The notes: generated by a model not told the origin, from the sequence alone. Numbered from the stretch's first letter, positions 26,872 through 39,022 are shown. The stretch is DNA of 64,000 nt from Plenodomus lindquistii (GCA_025504975.1 JANUWI010000004.1:2625773-2689772); one strand, 5' to 3'. Numbers and translations: made by a program.

Positions 26872-28672
26872 ATGTTAACGGAAGAAACAGTACCTCTCCG
26901 TGCGCCAGGAGATGTCCTCCTCGTTAATCGTGCGTATCTCTATACTTGTTTAGATTTTGGACCGCTGACGAAATACCGAAAGGTCACAACAACGAGTTAG
27001 ACACCTTCGTCCCTTACCCAGTCCCTACTAACAACCTGAACGACCCCCTGGTACGTGTTTTATCTGTCTATTATCACAGGTCCTGTTTTGAGAATCTGTA
27101 ATAGAACTGGTCAGCTTGGCGCAAGCTCCTCAATTTTGCGCTCGTGTGCGGACAAACGGTTGCGGTTTTCACCACGTAAGTTTGCCACATGGCGTGCCCA
27201 TGAGCCTGTCACTGACGTCACCTCAAGATTGTCCATCCAGGGTGTCTTCTGGCAACAGATGGGACCAGATATGCAACTGACCTTCGAAGACCTGAACAAT
27301 TCCCACTCCGCCAACCTCGCCGGTCTTGCTGTCGGCTGCATCTTCATCATTCCAATCTCCAAGAAGTACGGCCGTCGCTCGACATACGTGGTTTCCACCG
27401 CAGTCATGGCTGCTGTCGCTTGGTGGGTGACACATATGCACTCAAAAGTAGAGCTGTTTGTCACCCAGTTACTCCATGGACTTGCCGGCGCTGTTAACGA
27501 ATGCATCGTTCAGATGACGATCGCAGACATGTTCTTTCTCGATCAACGCGGAACTATGAATGCCGTTTATCTGATCTGTGTTATGATCGGCAGCTTCTTG
27601 ACACCGATGATAGCAGGCATTCAGGCGACCCATCAGGGCTGGAGGAAATCGTACCTGACACTGGCGATCTGCCTGACCGTCCTGTCATTGGGCTTTATCG
27701 TTGGTTACGAAGAGTCAAAGTACGTACCAGTCTTCGATGGAAGCTCTGACGAGTTCGCGAGCTCAAACCCTCATGTGCATGGCAAGACCGACCAAAGCAA
27801 CGTGAAGGACGATGTTCAGATGACGATGAGCAGCCCAGAGCCTGTCCTAGCAAGAAACGCTTATCTGCAGCGCCTCCGCTGGACCACAAAGACCTCAGAA
27901 CCTTTGGTGAAACTATGTTACTTCCCAGCCTTCGTCGTCTTCTTTCCGCACGTTCTATACGCAGCATTGCAGTACGCATGCGGTGTTACCTGCCTCATTC
28001 TCTTGGGTGCTGTCGGTTCGATGATCTTTCCCCGCCCACCATATCTCTTATCCCCTGCCGCCATTGGGTATCTGAACGCTGGCCCCTTCATTGGCAACGT
28101 CATTGGATCCTTCTATACTGGCTTCCTCGGTGACAGGTCGATCCGTTGGCTGGCAAAGCGCAACGGAGGCTATTTCGAGCCTGAGATGAGACTGTATCTG
28201 TTGCTTCCACCAGCACTTCTCATTCCAGCTGGTCAGATCATGTTTGGAATCACAATTCAGAGAGGCATGCACTGGATCTATCCCAGTGTTGCTGGGGCTC
28301 TTTTCGCTTTTGGACTGGGCGCTATCAGCGATGCCGCATTTACATTGGTGATCGACTCATACCAGCCAGTAAGGCTGTCTTTCTGTTCATAAGCCTGATC
28401 AAGAGTTCGCTGAACATATTTAGCTTACCGCCGAGGCGTTCGTTGGTATCACGTTCGTTCGCAACGCCGTTGCAATTCCAGTCCCCTTTGCGGTCACCCC
28501 TTGGCTGGAGAATATGGGCCCGCAGAAAATGTTCTTCATCTCAGGATTTGTATCGCTAGCTGTGAGCCTCTCATTCATTCCAATGATCATTTGGGGTAAG
28601 CGTATGCGAGCTGCATTCGGGCCAAGGTACAATAATCTTATGAAGAAGCAGGGAGCCATGATGGCAAGTTAG
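26872..28672 (+). CDS. MFS transporter, five exons
   Basis: Predicted join: 26872-26929, 26983-27050, 27105-27175, 27228-28368, 28424-28672, giving 528 residues. All introns are 52-55 bp with GT-AG ends, and the frame stays open across every junction. The N-terminal tail ends in a DPLNW-like box (NDPL joined to NWSAWRKLL), as in fungal drug:H+ antiporter-1 transporters. The first half has IQGVFWQQMGPD and the motif-A-like loop ISKKYGRRSTYV. A long cytoplasmic loop (from YEESKYVPVFDG) separates the two six-helix halves. The last exon contributes AEAFVGITFVRNA and a basic tail. Expected role: proton-coupled export or uptake of a small molecule at the plasma membrane; the substrate is unknown. 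26872 is the first in-frame ATG, but upstream sequence looks coding (SSFTQDKFLHREDF), so a further 5' exon is possible. Confidence 0.85.
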
Positions 28673-29340
28673 GGAGGTATTGGTCCGGCTTCTGCGCTTT
28701 GTAGGAAATAGTCTGTGTTGAATAGGTCTACGCTTCACTGTACAAGCGGGAACTTCTAATTGATAAAATGATGAAAAGAGGGCACGTAACTCTTCAATAA
28801 GCTATAGAGCCTGCACCTTCCAAGTCAGGACTTACTAGGATCAGCTAAATCTAAGGAATACAAGGTATGGGTTGCCGTGTTTGGTAGGCGCTTGCGCCAG
28901 CGCATAACCTGGCCGGAAGCAGCGCTAGCACAACTATTTACTAGAAACCAAGATTCACCTCCAGCACCTAGATTTCACGGTCCAAACATCACGACTCAAT
29001 AACGCGAAATATTTTTTCGAAATTTCAAGTCATGTCTATGAATCAATTCCACGCTGTCGAAACTCGTGCAGGGGCCCGACACGTCAACAAATCATTTTGT
29101 TGATGAAACGTTAACTAATCAGCTTGTAGCGGATGGTTTGTCGGTCTGTCACTTCAGCCGCAACCACTGTGGTGAGCGCACGTACATTGCCCGCTTCCAA
29201 CCAGACTTGATCATTGACTCTGTCGCAGTTCCTCAACCAATCCCTTTGCCAGATGGTTAAGGCCAATCATGACGCCATATGCCACGAAAGTCTAAGTGCT
29301 TGTGACGGTACAGGTTGGAGACCATAACAAAGGAGATGCC
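28673..29340. other. Intergenic region between convergent genes
   Basis: About 670 bp lie between the ends of the MFS gene (plus) and the transcription factor gene (minus). I see no gene. The short open stretch at 29066-29260 has no ATG start and no recognisable content. Confidence 0.6.
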
Positions 29341-30799
29341 TCAGAACAAAGCGATCTCGGCATTCTTGAGTCGAACAGCCGCGTCGACATCGAACAATGA
29401 ACTGCCTCTCTCCCGAGCTTCTTCGATTACGGTTAATAAGATCTGGGTGTTGTAGCTGGTACCGCTGCGTGACACCTCTTCACGATAACTTGTCAAGAAC
29501 TGTTGCCATTCCGGGTATTCGCTGAGAATCTCGACTTCCATACTGGCGACATACCAGGGATAGAGTGTCGCGTTGGACACAAGCATGTGCGCATTCTCTG
29601 GTTTCGCGACTCCAACGCGTATAGAGTCCATGGCACTCAGAAGGCGGACCATGAGTCGTGCCGACTTGGGCAAAGCCGATACCTGTACGGCTCCAGCTGA
29701 GCTTCTCAGCGACTGACTCCAACGCCGGCGGTGGTCCAACATTCCAGCAAAACGCCAAGCATCCCAGAGATGGCATTGCATGAAGTTGCCAATCTCGCCA
29801 GGCCAAAGCCAGAACTGCATCTCCGCCGTCGGCTCTTCGATCCGCGCGCATATATCCAGCAACTTTCGAGGTATTCCAGTCACGGGTTCAATGGGATCCG
29901 ATTCGTCGTCGTGTTGGACAATTCTATTTCTAAATCGTTGCCAGATCCCAAGATGGCGTGTAGTTCTCCCCAGAACCAGATTTGGGAGATCCATAATTCC
30001 TATGACCTCCATATTGTGGTGCATGTACAGGTCGTCCAGAGGTCCAAGTGTACTGAGATCGCCGTGGAGGTTATATAGGTCAGCCATACACAGTAGATGC
30101 GGAGTCCACGGCAAGCCTTGGATCAGCTATCAAAAGTAAGCTTGTGTACGAGACTGCTACAATGCTTGATCTTGCAAATCTTACCGACAAGGTACAGAGA
30201 AGGAGGCCTGCGCCCAGTGTGGGAGCCTTGATCAATCCATTCGATGCAGACAATTCGCCCTGGAAAATCTGCAACGCGCGATCGAAATGTTGATGGAATT
30301 GAAAGGTAGGACCACCATCAAGGAACATTTGGATGTTGGCGCACACTACAAGGAGAGCTTTCGAATGTTTGGCATTCTCTGCAATTATTGGCTGTATCCA
30401 ATCGTGGATGCTCGTTGAATATAGGCCATGAATGCCCAGTTTAAGGACTTCGCTCATGTCAGCGTTATGCGAGGGCGATTCATTGCAGTTTAAGGAGTTG
30501 TACGAACATCTTTCAAAGGCTAGCTGTTCTCTTTGCTCCGGGTCGGCAGCTATCTCTTTAATTGGTGGTATCCCCGGCTCACTCACTTCTGTTGGTGAGC
30601 AAGACTGCGGAGTTGTACTTGAAATCGACTCTGAACGATCATGGCCTCCGGCATCGGTGGCCCATCGAAGTTGTACAGCATAGCCGCCGCAGGGCCTACC
30701 TCGCTCAACACATGCGCGACACTCGGGTCTCGTTTCATCGCATTTTCGTTTTCTGCGCTTACATGTGTGACATCCTCCTCGAGATCGTTGGGCTGGCAT
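29341..30799 (-). CDS. Zn2Cys6 (Gal4-type) transcription factor, two exons
   Basis: Predicted join on the minus strand: 30799-30185 and 30126-29341, with a 58-bp intron (30184-30127, GTAAGA...GATAG), giving 466 residues. ATG at 30799 is used; the frame is open 12 bp further but only to a GTG. Residues 10-37 carry the binuclear zinc cluster C-X2-C-X6-C-X6-C-X2-C-X6-C with a basic first loop (KRRKRK), which binds CGG-type DNA half-sites. A Ser/Thr/Pro-rich linker follows. The rest resembles the fungal-specific regulatory domain (DWIQPIIAENAKHSKALLVV, joined across the intron as LLLCTLS to LIQGLPWTPHLL). It is a probable nuclear regulator. Its position between an MFS gene and an oxidoreductase suggests, without proof, a pathway-specific regulator. 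Confidence 0.88.
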
Positions 30800-31101
30800 T
30801 GCTAATGGCACGGAGTTCGTGACATCACGGTCTAGGATGCGCGCGGAATGAACCCTAGCGGCGATTTGTCATGACTAGTTAGACTACCGGTAGCTTCGAA
30901 CGCATCTATGTGCGCCACATCGCAAACCCATGAACATCTTGCCACCACTCACGTGCATGTGAATTCGTTGTTTCGATTGCTATTGTTGTCTCCATTATAC
31001 TGTGCGTCCACAGTTGAGCCTGTGTGAGTGTCATTTCACCCAGCGATGCGCCCGCACTTACGCACTTCCAAGCTTCAGGAGGTGCGCTCCAGGTTCTGTG
31101 C
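30800..31101. other. Intergenic, promoter of the transcription factor gene
   Basis: These 302 bp between two minus-strand genes should contain the promoter of the Zn2Cys6 gene and the end of the GMC locus. No ORF or clear motif is visible. Confidence 0.5.
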
Positions 31102-32896
31102 TCATACGGGTCCCCTCTCACCAGATTTCCATTGGTGTTGCGCAATGATCATGCCAGCAGCCCTTTCCGCGATACCATATATTGCTGTCTGAAGATGGGC
31201 AGGAATATCATTGGTATTACGCTCGCGTCCACAACGCGCAGATTCCTTACCCCATACACTTTGAGCTCAGGATCGACAACACCTCCGTCTGCTTTGGGGA
31301 GCATCGCGCATGTTCCAAGAGGGTGGTAGAAGGTGAAGACGTTGTCTTTGGCATACTTCTCCCATTGCGCATCCGTAGTCGTGTTCAGGCCCGGATCGTA
31401 TTCGTCCACCGATACTTAGGATCAATGATGAGCTTTGCGAAAGCTTGAGAGCCATTGATGTGGACCGTACCTCGTGCGAAAGGATGCATCACACCTGCAA
31501 GAAGCGTCACATACTGCTTGCCATACCCTGCAGTACCATTTGCAGGGTAGCCTCGAGTGCTTATGTACCCGGCACTAAAGACGACTTCGAGATCTGGAGC
31601 GCCAGAAGCTAGGTCGACTAGAAGGGAGAGCTTTTTGCGATCTACGACGCTGGAGTTCTTCGCCGCTAGTCGAGCGAGTGCGAGGAGTTTCTCGTCGTCG
31701 CCCAGAGCTTGTTTCCACTTCATGAGACCATAACAGCTGCCCGTGGATCCGTAGAGTGAAGTTACGTTGTCCTTCCATAGGGCTAACTCGGATGCAGCAC
31801 GCGTTGCATTATATTTGAGGATATCCAAACCGAGAATGTCGGGCTTCAATGCATATGTCGTTTGGATGCGCAGATGATCTTGGAGATTCTCCCCAACGCC
31901 AGGAAGATCAACTAATTGCTCGATTCCGGCCTTTTGGAGAACTGTCTTTTGGCCAATCCCCGACAATTCCGATATCTTGGGCGAAAGTAGGCTACCGCCT
32001 GAGACGATGACCTCTTTGCGCGCTTTAATCTTTCTTCCATCAATAAGGACACCTGTCGCTCGGTCGGCTTCTTCGCTCAAGATGACCTTCTCCACGGTGC
32101 TGTTAAATAACAAGACAAGATTATCGTGAGCCGATGGGAGGTAGTCGACGGAATATGAGCGCGTGTGGTTGGACAAGCGATACGAAGCTGGCTGGTACAT
32201 GACTCCGATGCTCGTGCCGTTGAGCGACTCCAGATTCTGCTGTATTCCGAGGGCCTGCAGCGTAGGAATGCCTGCCTGAACATGGGGTGGTGGGCTTTCG
32301 GCAAGCGCAATTTGTATGGGCCTTCCTCGATCGACACCTTCAAGGCCATATTTCGCGATACCGTCTCTTCGCTGGAAATTCTCGCTCTTTAGCATCGCGG
32401 GGTACATATTTCCCCATCCCATCCTGGGTTTCCAAGCTCTTCCTATGCATCAAATTCTTTGGCCGAAGCCCGGTTCCACACAAGAAGATTCAACGCAGAT
32501 GTCCCGCCGAGAACTCTGCCACGATTATGTGTGATCGTGCGATTGTTTGCCCCAGCTTGTGGTACTGTCGGCAGACTCCAGTCGTAGGTGGAGCCGAATG
32601 TCGTGCCTCGGAGACCCGAGATGTAGATTATCTGTTCACCACGCCCATCCGAGCCGGCCTCGATCGCGGCGATGCAATTTCTCGGAAGAACTTCGCTGAG
32701 TCTACTTGCCAACGCTAGCCCTGCGGTCCCGCCTCCCACAATGAGCTGCGTGATGATTAGCTCAACATCGCCAACGTGAGTCGTCAATGGTGCTTACGAA
32801 GTCGAAAACACTACTATACTGTGAACAATTCATGTTGTAGGCCTGGACAATTTTTAATGTCACCGATAGCAGCGCGCCCAGGGTCAAACCGCGCAT
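31102..32896 (-). pseudogene. Secreted GMC oxidoreductase, pseudogene with several lesions
   Basis: This is a FAD-dependent glucose-methanol-choline oxidoreductase, the superfamily of aryl-alcohol oxidases and glucose dehydrogenases. Exon 1 (32896-32798) encodes a signal peptide (MRGLTLGALLSVTLKIVQA). A 52-bp intron (32797-32746) has GTAAGC, a CTAATC branch site and GCAG. Exon 2 opens with the FAD motif LIVGGGTAGLALA and continues through GRVLGGTSALN, GGSLLSPKISELSGIG and FYHPLGTCAMLP. Lesions visible: TAG at 32445-32443 where a Trp is expected; a one-base loss in a G run near 32416-32423; loss of some 30 codons plus a frameshift near 31401-31415, between DPKY and VDEYDPG; and a one-base loss near 31201-31209, before the HLQTAIYGIAE stretch. 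An active enzyme is not expected. Confidence 0.85.
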
Positions 32897-33471
32897 CGTG
32901 ACTTGTGAAGACGTTGAGAGAATCCCAGGTTACAATAGGTCTCGGAAGCCTCACCTTCGTTCGTGTTAGACGGCGGTCTATAGCTTAGAATGTGTTGCAG
33001 TCTATCGGCTGCTCCAGCGAACGCTGTCCAAACGACTATTCTAGTACTTAACATGCCCATAACTAGGTCGACGTGGCCAATTCGCCCCTGACACAGGCCT
33101 GTTGTGGCAACGGCAAATGTTAATATCCGTACACAACGAAGGTGCAGCTCTAGTTCAGTCAGGGATCTGTTGCAGGCTCTTAGCCAATCGTATCGGCACC
33201 AGATGCATGCCGATTTCTTAGTAGATATCCAAGCGGCGTGAGATGCAGGAGTGCCTGCAGCTTGCCAAGCTTCGGCTGACTAGGTAATTGTGTTCTCTAT
33301 CCACTGTAACTCCATACCCGGCTGGGTCGCAACTATCAACCCCCTGGCGAGTAAAGATTAGATGCGGGACTGCCTAATGATATCTCGTTCTCGCTGAGCA
33401 ACGAACCTGTTTCTTGGGAGTTGTACCATAAATTGTGTGCGTGTGATTCGTAATGAAGGGAGAAAAGTAGC
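32897..33471. other. Intergenic, right edge of gene island
   Basis: GC-equilibrated sequence without a recognisable gene. It contains the promoter of the former GMC gene. RIP-mutated repeat DNA begins just to the right. Confidence 0.55.
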
Positions 33472-34402
33472 TTAGGGTTAGGGCAAAAGTAGTGGACCTT
33501 TTGGGCCTATCTTATAGAGCAATTATAGGGGAGTTGAACGGTGCAGCCTGCTTAGCAATTAGGTGTGTAGTTATAGAGATATAGAGAATATAAAATAGGT
33601 AGTAGTAGAGCCTATACAGTATAAACGCTAGTCCTAAAATAAATAAATATATAGTTTCTAAACAACACTACTATAGAACTATAATATATTTATTAGAATA
33701 TTTTCTAAAAGTAGATAATTTTTATATAAACTATATAAAGCGCTTTAAAAACGCTATTAAAAGTTTATATAAAAGGTTATAGTAGAAAGTAAAAATTTAT
33801 AATTATAGAGGTTATAAAAGCGCGCTAGTTCTAAAATAAATAAATATCTAGTTTCTACCTCTAGTTTTACCTCTCTACTTTTATATATATTTTTATTTTA
33901 TAGTAAATAAAATCTAGTTATATATTACTTTTTTATTTTATATATACTTTATTTTTTATTTTATATATATTAAAGTAGCTACTACACTTTAATAGTATAG
34001 CCTTTTCTACTATAGAAAAAATTATACTAAACCTAAAATAATTAAATTTATAGTTTTTATTTCTAGTTTTACCTCTCTACTTCTATATATATTTTTATTT
34101 TATAATAAATAGAATTTAGCTATATATTACTTTTTTATTTTATATATACTCTACTTTTTATTCTATATATATTAGAGTAGCTGCTATACTTTAATAGTAT
34201 AGCTTTTTCTACTATAAAAAAAATTACGCTAAGCCTAAAATAATTAAATTTATAGTTTTTACCTCTAGCTTTACCTCTCTACCTCTGCATATATTTTTAT
34301 TTTATAGTAAATAAAATCTAGCTATATATTACTTTTTTATTTTATATATACTTTACTTTTTATTTTATATATATTAGAGTAGCTACTATACTTTAATAGT
34401 AT
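33472..34402 (+). repeat. Repeat family R1, copy 1, with 202-bp tandem units
   Basis: The segment starts at TTAGGGTTAGGGCAAAAGTAGT and is repeated at 35740-36380 in the same orientation. Its first part still has normal base composition and the RIP footprint deepens rightward. It ends in a tandem array. The start resembles the terminus of a cut-and-paste transposon, but I found no matching inverted end, so the family is unassigned. Confidence 0.65.
33861..34402 (+). repeat. Tandem repeat, 202-bp period, about 2.7 copies
   Basis: Units begin CTAGTTTTACCTCTCTAC at 33861 and 34063, and CTAGCTTTACCTCTCTAC at 34265. They are alike throughout, including the AGTAGCTACTA(C/T)ACTTTAATAGTAT stretch. 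Differences are mainly transitions. About 1.7 more diverged units are at 36140-36370. Confidence 0.8.
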
Positions 34403-35739
34403 TACGCGTATATTTAAATTTTTATTAAATAGCCTAATATATTTAGATTACTTTATATTATTAAGCGTGCAGGCGTAGATTAAATAATTAATATAAAATA
34501 GCTATAGCTCTAAATTAATAGGCTTCTACTACTCTATAAATAGGTAATATTTATCTAGTAAAAAATAAATAAAAAAAAAAAAAAAAAAAAAAAACTAGTA
34601 ATAGTAATAGAGGGTTTTTTAAAGCTTTATAGTTAGCTAGATAGTTACTTTCTAATTCTATAAATAAGCTATTTAGGCAGAGATAGTAATCTAGCAACTT
34701 AACTTTAGTAAAAAAAAAAAGAAAAGTCTCTAGGTAAAAACTAATAGAATATAGATACATAAAGTAATAGTAATAAAAGGTTTATTAAAGCTTTATAGTT
34801 AGCTAAATAGTTACTTTCTAATATTATAAATAGATAACTTACTTTATATAATACTATCTACTACTAAATTATTTATTTAGGCACTAATAATAGTAATAAA
34901 TCTATAATAGAATAAAAGTTTTCTTTTTACTAACTTTTAAATAAATTTATAGCCTAACTTTTTACTAATTATTAAAAAGCTATATATCTACTGCCTAGTT
35001 ATTTATCTAGGCACTAATAAAAGTAGTTAACCTCTAGGCTCTATAGATTATACTTATTAAACTATAGCTAATAGCTAGTAATAGAAGTAAAATTTTTAAT
35101 TATAGCCTAACTTTAAGTATATTAAAAAAAGTTTTAATAAAGTACTTTAGTTTATAGAAATAGTAATTAAAATTAAACTAAATTATTTTACTTTAGTTTA
35201 GATTAAAGCATATAACTATAAAGTTTTATTAGAAAAGTAAATTAATTACTTTTTTATTTAAAAATACTATATTAAAAAAAGCTAATATATTAGTAATAAA
35301 TTTAATATACTAGTTAATTTAAATTCTATAAATTTATAGGTCTACTTCTACTATTTTTTAGTTATAAATCTAATATAATAGTAAAGTACAATTATAGATT
35401 TTACTAGTTTAATTCCTATTATTTATTAATTATTAACGTAATAAAATAGTAAAACTAGATTATAAATTAGACTATCTTTATTTTTTTACTTTTCTAGATA
35501 TTAATAGAATATAATAGTTAATCTATATTATCTATTAGGCTAGGTCTATTTTTTTACTTATTAAAGTTCTAATCTAGTATAAAAATAAATTTTAATTATA
35601 GATTAAACTAGCTAAAATTCTTTAGTAATTACTATTTTAAATAAACCTAGCTATACTTTACTTAGTATTCTTTATAAAGTTAAAACTATTTAAGTATAAT
35701 ATATTTTAGGGCCTAAAGATTTCTAGAGTTAACTATAAA
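34403..35739. other. RIP-mutated DNA with poly-A tract and a 166-bp-spaced duplication
   Basis: There is a run of 24 A at 34571-34594. A segment of about 70 bp starting AGTAATAGTAATAG occurs at 34597 and again at 34763. The rest is AT-rich with no gene. The poly-A run could mark the 3' end of an old non-LTR element, but no coding trace supports this. Confidence 0.5.
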
Positions 35740-36380
35740 TAAAGAAAAACACTTTAAAGTTAGAGTAAAAGTAGTAGATTTTTTAGACCTATTTTATAAA
35801 GGTTTTATAAAAAAATTAAGTAGTATAGTCTACTTAGTAATAAAGTATATAGTTCTAGAGATATAAAAAATATAAAATCTATAGTAGTAAACTCTATACT
35901 TTATAAATACTAGTTCTAAAATAAATAAATTTATAATTTTTAAATAATACTACTATATAACTAAAATATATTTATTAAAATATTTTATTAGTATAGAAAA
36001 CTTTTATATAAACTATATAAAGCGTTTTAAAAACGTAATAAAAGGATTATATATAGAGCTAAAGTAGAAAGTAAAAAACTATTAGTATAGAGGTTCTATA
36101 AAAGCGCTAATTTAAAAAAAAATAAACTTATAGTTTTTACTTTTAGCTTTATAGCTCTACCTCTAACTATTTTTTTATAAATATTAGAATCTAGCTAGGT
36201 ATTACTATTTTATTTTATATAAGCTTTATTTTATTTACTATATATATTAAAGTAGCTATTATACTTAAATACTAAGCTTTTTTTTTTATAGAAGAAACTA
36301 CACTAAGCTTTTAATAATTAAATCTATACTTTTTACCTCTAGTTTTATTACTCTACCTTTATAAATATTTTAGTTTTATA
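35740..36380 (+). repeat. Repeat family R1, copy 2
   Basis: Colinear with 33472-34270: GTTAGAGTAAAAGTAGTAGA here corresponds to GTTAGGGCAAAAGTAGTGGA in copy 1, with differences of RIP type. It is much more AT-rich than copy 1, and its tandem units at 36140-36370 have also diverged. Confidence 0.65.
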
Positions 36381-38816
36381 ATTAATAGTATCTAGTGTAG
36401 TATAAGAAAATCTATATTTACTTTAGTATAAAAGTAAACTTTACTTTACTTAGATTTAAAATTATATACTTTAAAGTTATAAACAAAAGTTTTATATAAA
36501 ATACTAAAAAAAAAATTAAAGTTATATAATAAAGTGTTAGATATTTATTTATTAGTTTACTTTTTTATATTAATTATATAATAGCTCTATAACTACTTTT
36601 TTTTTATATTCTAACTATACTATCTATATAGTAAAGAATATATATAAATACTATAATTTTATAGAATTATAAAAAAAAACTTTTTATTAATACTATATAC
36701 TACTATCTCTATTATTTACAATTTTTTACTATAATATATATAATAGTAACTTATATTTTACTTTAAACTTTAATAGGTTTAGAAAAAATAGTTATAGTAA
36801 ATATACTTAGAGTATCTACTTTTTATAGTAGCTATTATAGTATAATATTTATCTAGCTATTAGTAAAAAATAATACTAGAATTTTACTATAAACCTAGCT
36901 TTTGCTTTAACTACTTTATATAGCTTATAATATAAAATAGATAAAAATTTCTTTACTATTAGATATTATAATAATCTCTATTTATAAAGGCTATATATAG
37001 TATTAGAATACCTTTTTACTAAAAATACTATTTATAATAGTACTAAACTAGTTAAAAATAAACGTAGATATTATAAAAAAGAATTTTAAACTATTATAAA
37101 AGCTTATAGAAATACCTTTTTAAATTGCTTTTTTTAAAGTAATAATTATAATACTAGTATAAAATAAATTAGTAATTTATAGTTTTAATTCTAAATAAAC
37201 CTTTAAAAAGTATACTATATATTAATAATTTCTTTCTAACTACTATATTAAACTATACTTTATTTACTTATTAAATTTTTAATTTTTTAGTAGTATAAAC
37301 TAATTATACCTATATACATTAATAGTTAGGTATTAATATTTTATAAATAGCTTTTATTACTATTTACTATAATATAGATAGTGTTACTAAATTATTTTAA
37401 TTCTATTATTAAATAGTATTAATTATTATATTTTTAGAATTATTTTTTAGTATTAAAAGATTTTAAAGCTATTTATTAAAAATAACCCTACGTTTTTCTC
37501 TTTTAAGTATAGTAACTATCTAAGTATTAAAAAAAATTAAATAATATAGAACTATATATTTAGAGTTAAGTAAATTACTTATATATTAGATTATAATATT
37601 AAAGGTAATATAATAAAGTAATAAAGCTTTTTCTATATTACTAGCTAATTATTTTTTCTAGTTATCTAAAATTTCTAATCTACTTAGTACAATATTATGC
37701 TTATAAAGTTAAAATTAACTATTTTTTTAAAGTTTAAAATAGAGATTAGTTATATTATTATAATATATTAAATAAAATAGAGGTATAGTAATAGTAGTGC
37801 CTAGCTAGTATTAATAATACTTTTTTTATTTATTATAACTAAGTTAGAACTAAACCTTTAATATTTAAAATTCTCTTTGTTTAAACTAGTTTAGAAAAAA
37901 TATAGAATTATTAAAAGGTTTATTAATTTTAAAATAGATATACTATTTTAAACTTATTTTTTTTAATATTATACTAAATAAAGTAAAGATATATTAAAAA
38001 TATCTACCTAAAGTTAATTTTAATACTTTAATAGAAATATAATATACGTTTTAATTTTAAACGTTTATATTTCTATATTATACTATCTATTATATAAAAA
38101 ACTTTTATCTAAAAATATATTTTTTACTTCTAATAGTTTTTAGGTACACTAGTCTCTACTAGTAACTCTTTTAACTTTTACTTTTATAATACTATTTTTT
38201 AGTAGTTTTAATACTAGAGCTTTATAATAATTTTAAGACTTTTTTTTCTAACTACAGCTCTAGATAGCCCTTTATTACTAATTTAGAAAATTAAACTTTT
38301 AATAAAGATTATTAGTAATATTAATTTAAACTACTTAAAATATTTTTTATATATATTTAATAAACTATTAAATATAAAAGATACTAGATAATCCTGTATT
38401 TCTATATATATAGTTTAGTAGCTTTTATAGTATTTATTAAAATCTATAGGCTTTATTATTTAAGTATTATAAACTATTTAGTAATATTATTGTATATAAA
38501 CTAAAAACTTATAGTGTAGTTATAGAGCATATAAATAAGTTAAATTAAATAGATTATATAGTTTTTAGCGTTAAAAAGCTAGTAGAAAATCTATTAAGTT
38601 AGATAATTAAAGGCCTAATTTTTTATTTTATAAATATAGTTAGCGAAGGTTACTATTAAGCTAGAAAACCTAATATATTATATAATTGGATTTAATAAAG
38701 CTAGAAATATTACAAATATACTATACTATTATTATAATAATTATTTTATTTAAATATTATAATCTATATATAATATAATATACTATACTACTATAAAAAT
38801 AATATAACTATAAATT
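36381..38816. other. RIP-mutated AT-rich DNA, unclassified
   Basis: No frame or domain could be recognised. It is the left flank of the Copia element at 38817 and was probably continuous with 47030 onward before that insertion. Confidence 0.6.
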
Positions 38817-39005
38817 TATTATAGAGCGTACGTACTAAGTCTATACTTAGAGTATAGTTACGTGTAGCACGCTCTATAGAGCATCTACGCAAGCAGAGTA
38901 GAATATATTTTTACTAAAATTTTAGCTATAAGTAGTACGCTCTTTTAAGTATTTTCTATATAGTAATCTATTTTCTAATTACTTCTAAATCTGCTCTCTA
39001 TAACA
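38817..39005 (+). repeat. 5' LTR of Copia element 1
   Basis: The 189-bp LTR has short inverted ends, TATTATAGAG (from TGTTATAGAG) and CTCTATAACA. It matches 46836-47024. Confidence 0.9.
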
Positions 39006-39022
39006 GTTATAAGCCTGGCTCC
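39006..39022 (+). other. Primer binding site of Copia element 1, tRNA-Ile(UAU)-like half
   Basis: GTTATAAGCCTGGCTCC directly abuts the LTR. Its complement ends GGCTTATAAC, which fits the 5' anticodon stem and loop of a tRNA-Ile(UAU), suggesting priming by a tRNA fragment cut in the anticodon loop. It lies in RIP-mutated DNA, so single bases may have changed. Confidence 0.45.

Noticed and set aside
29066..29260. 64-codon ORF between convergent genes
   Set aside because: Starts at GTG and lacks any supporting feature.
33472..33483. TTAGGGTTAGGG, a possible interstitial telomere
   Set aside because: Only two units, located at the start of dispersed repeat R1, whose other copy has the RIP-mutated equivalent; it is part of the repeat.
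34551..34760. 70-codon minus-strand ORF
   Set aside because: Low-complexity Phe/Leu translation of the poly-A tract.
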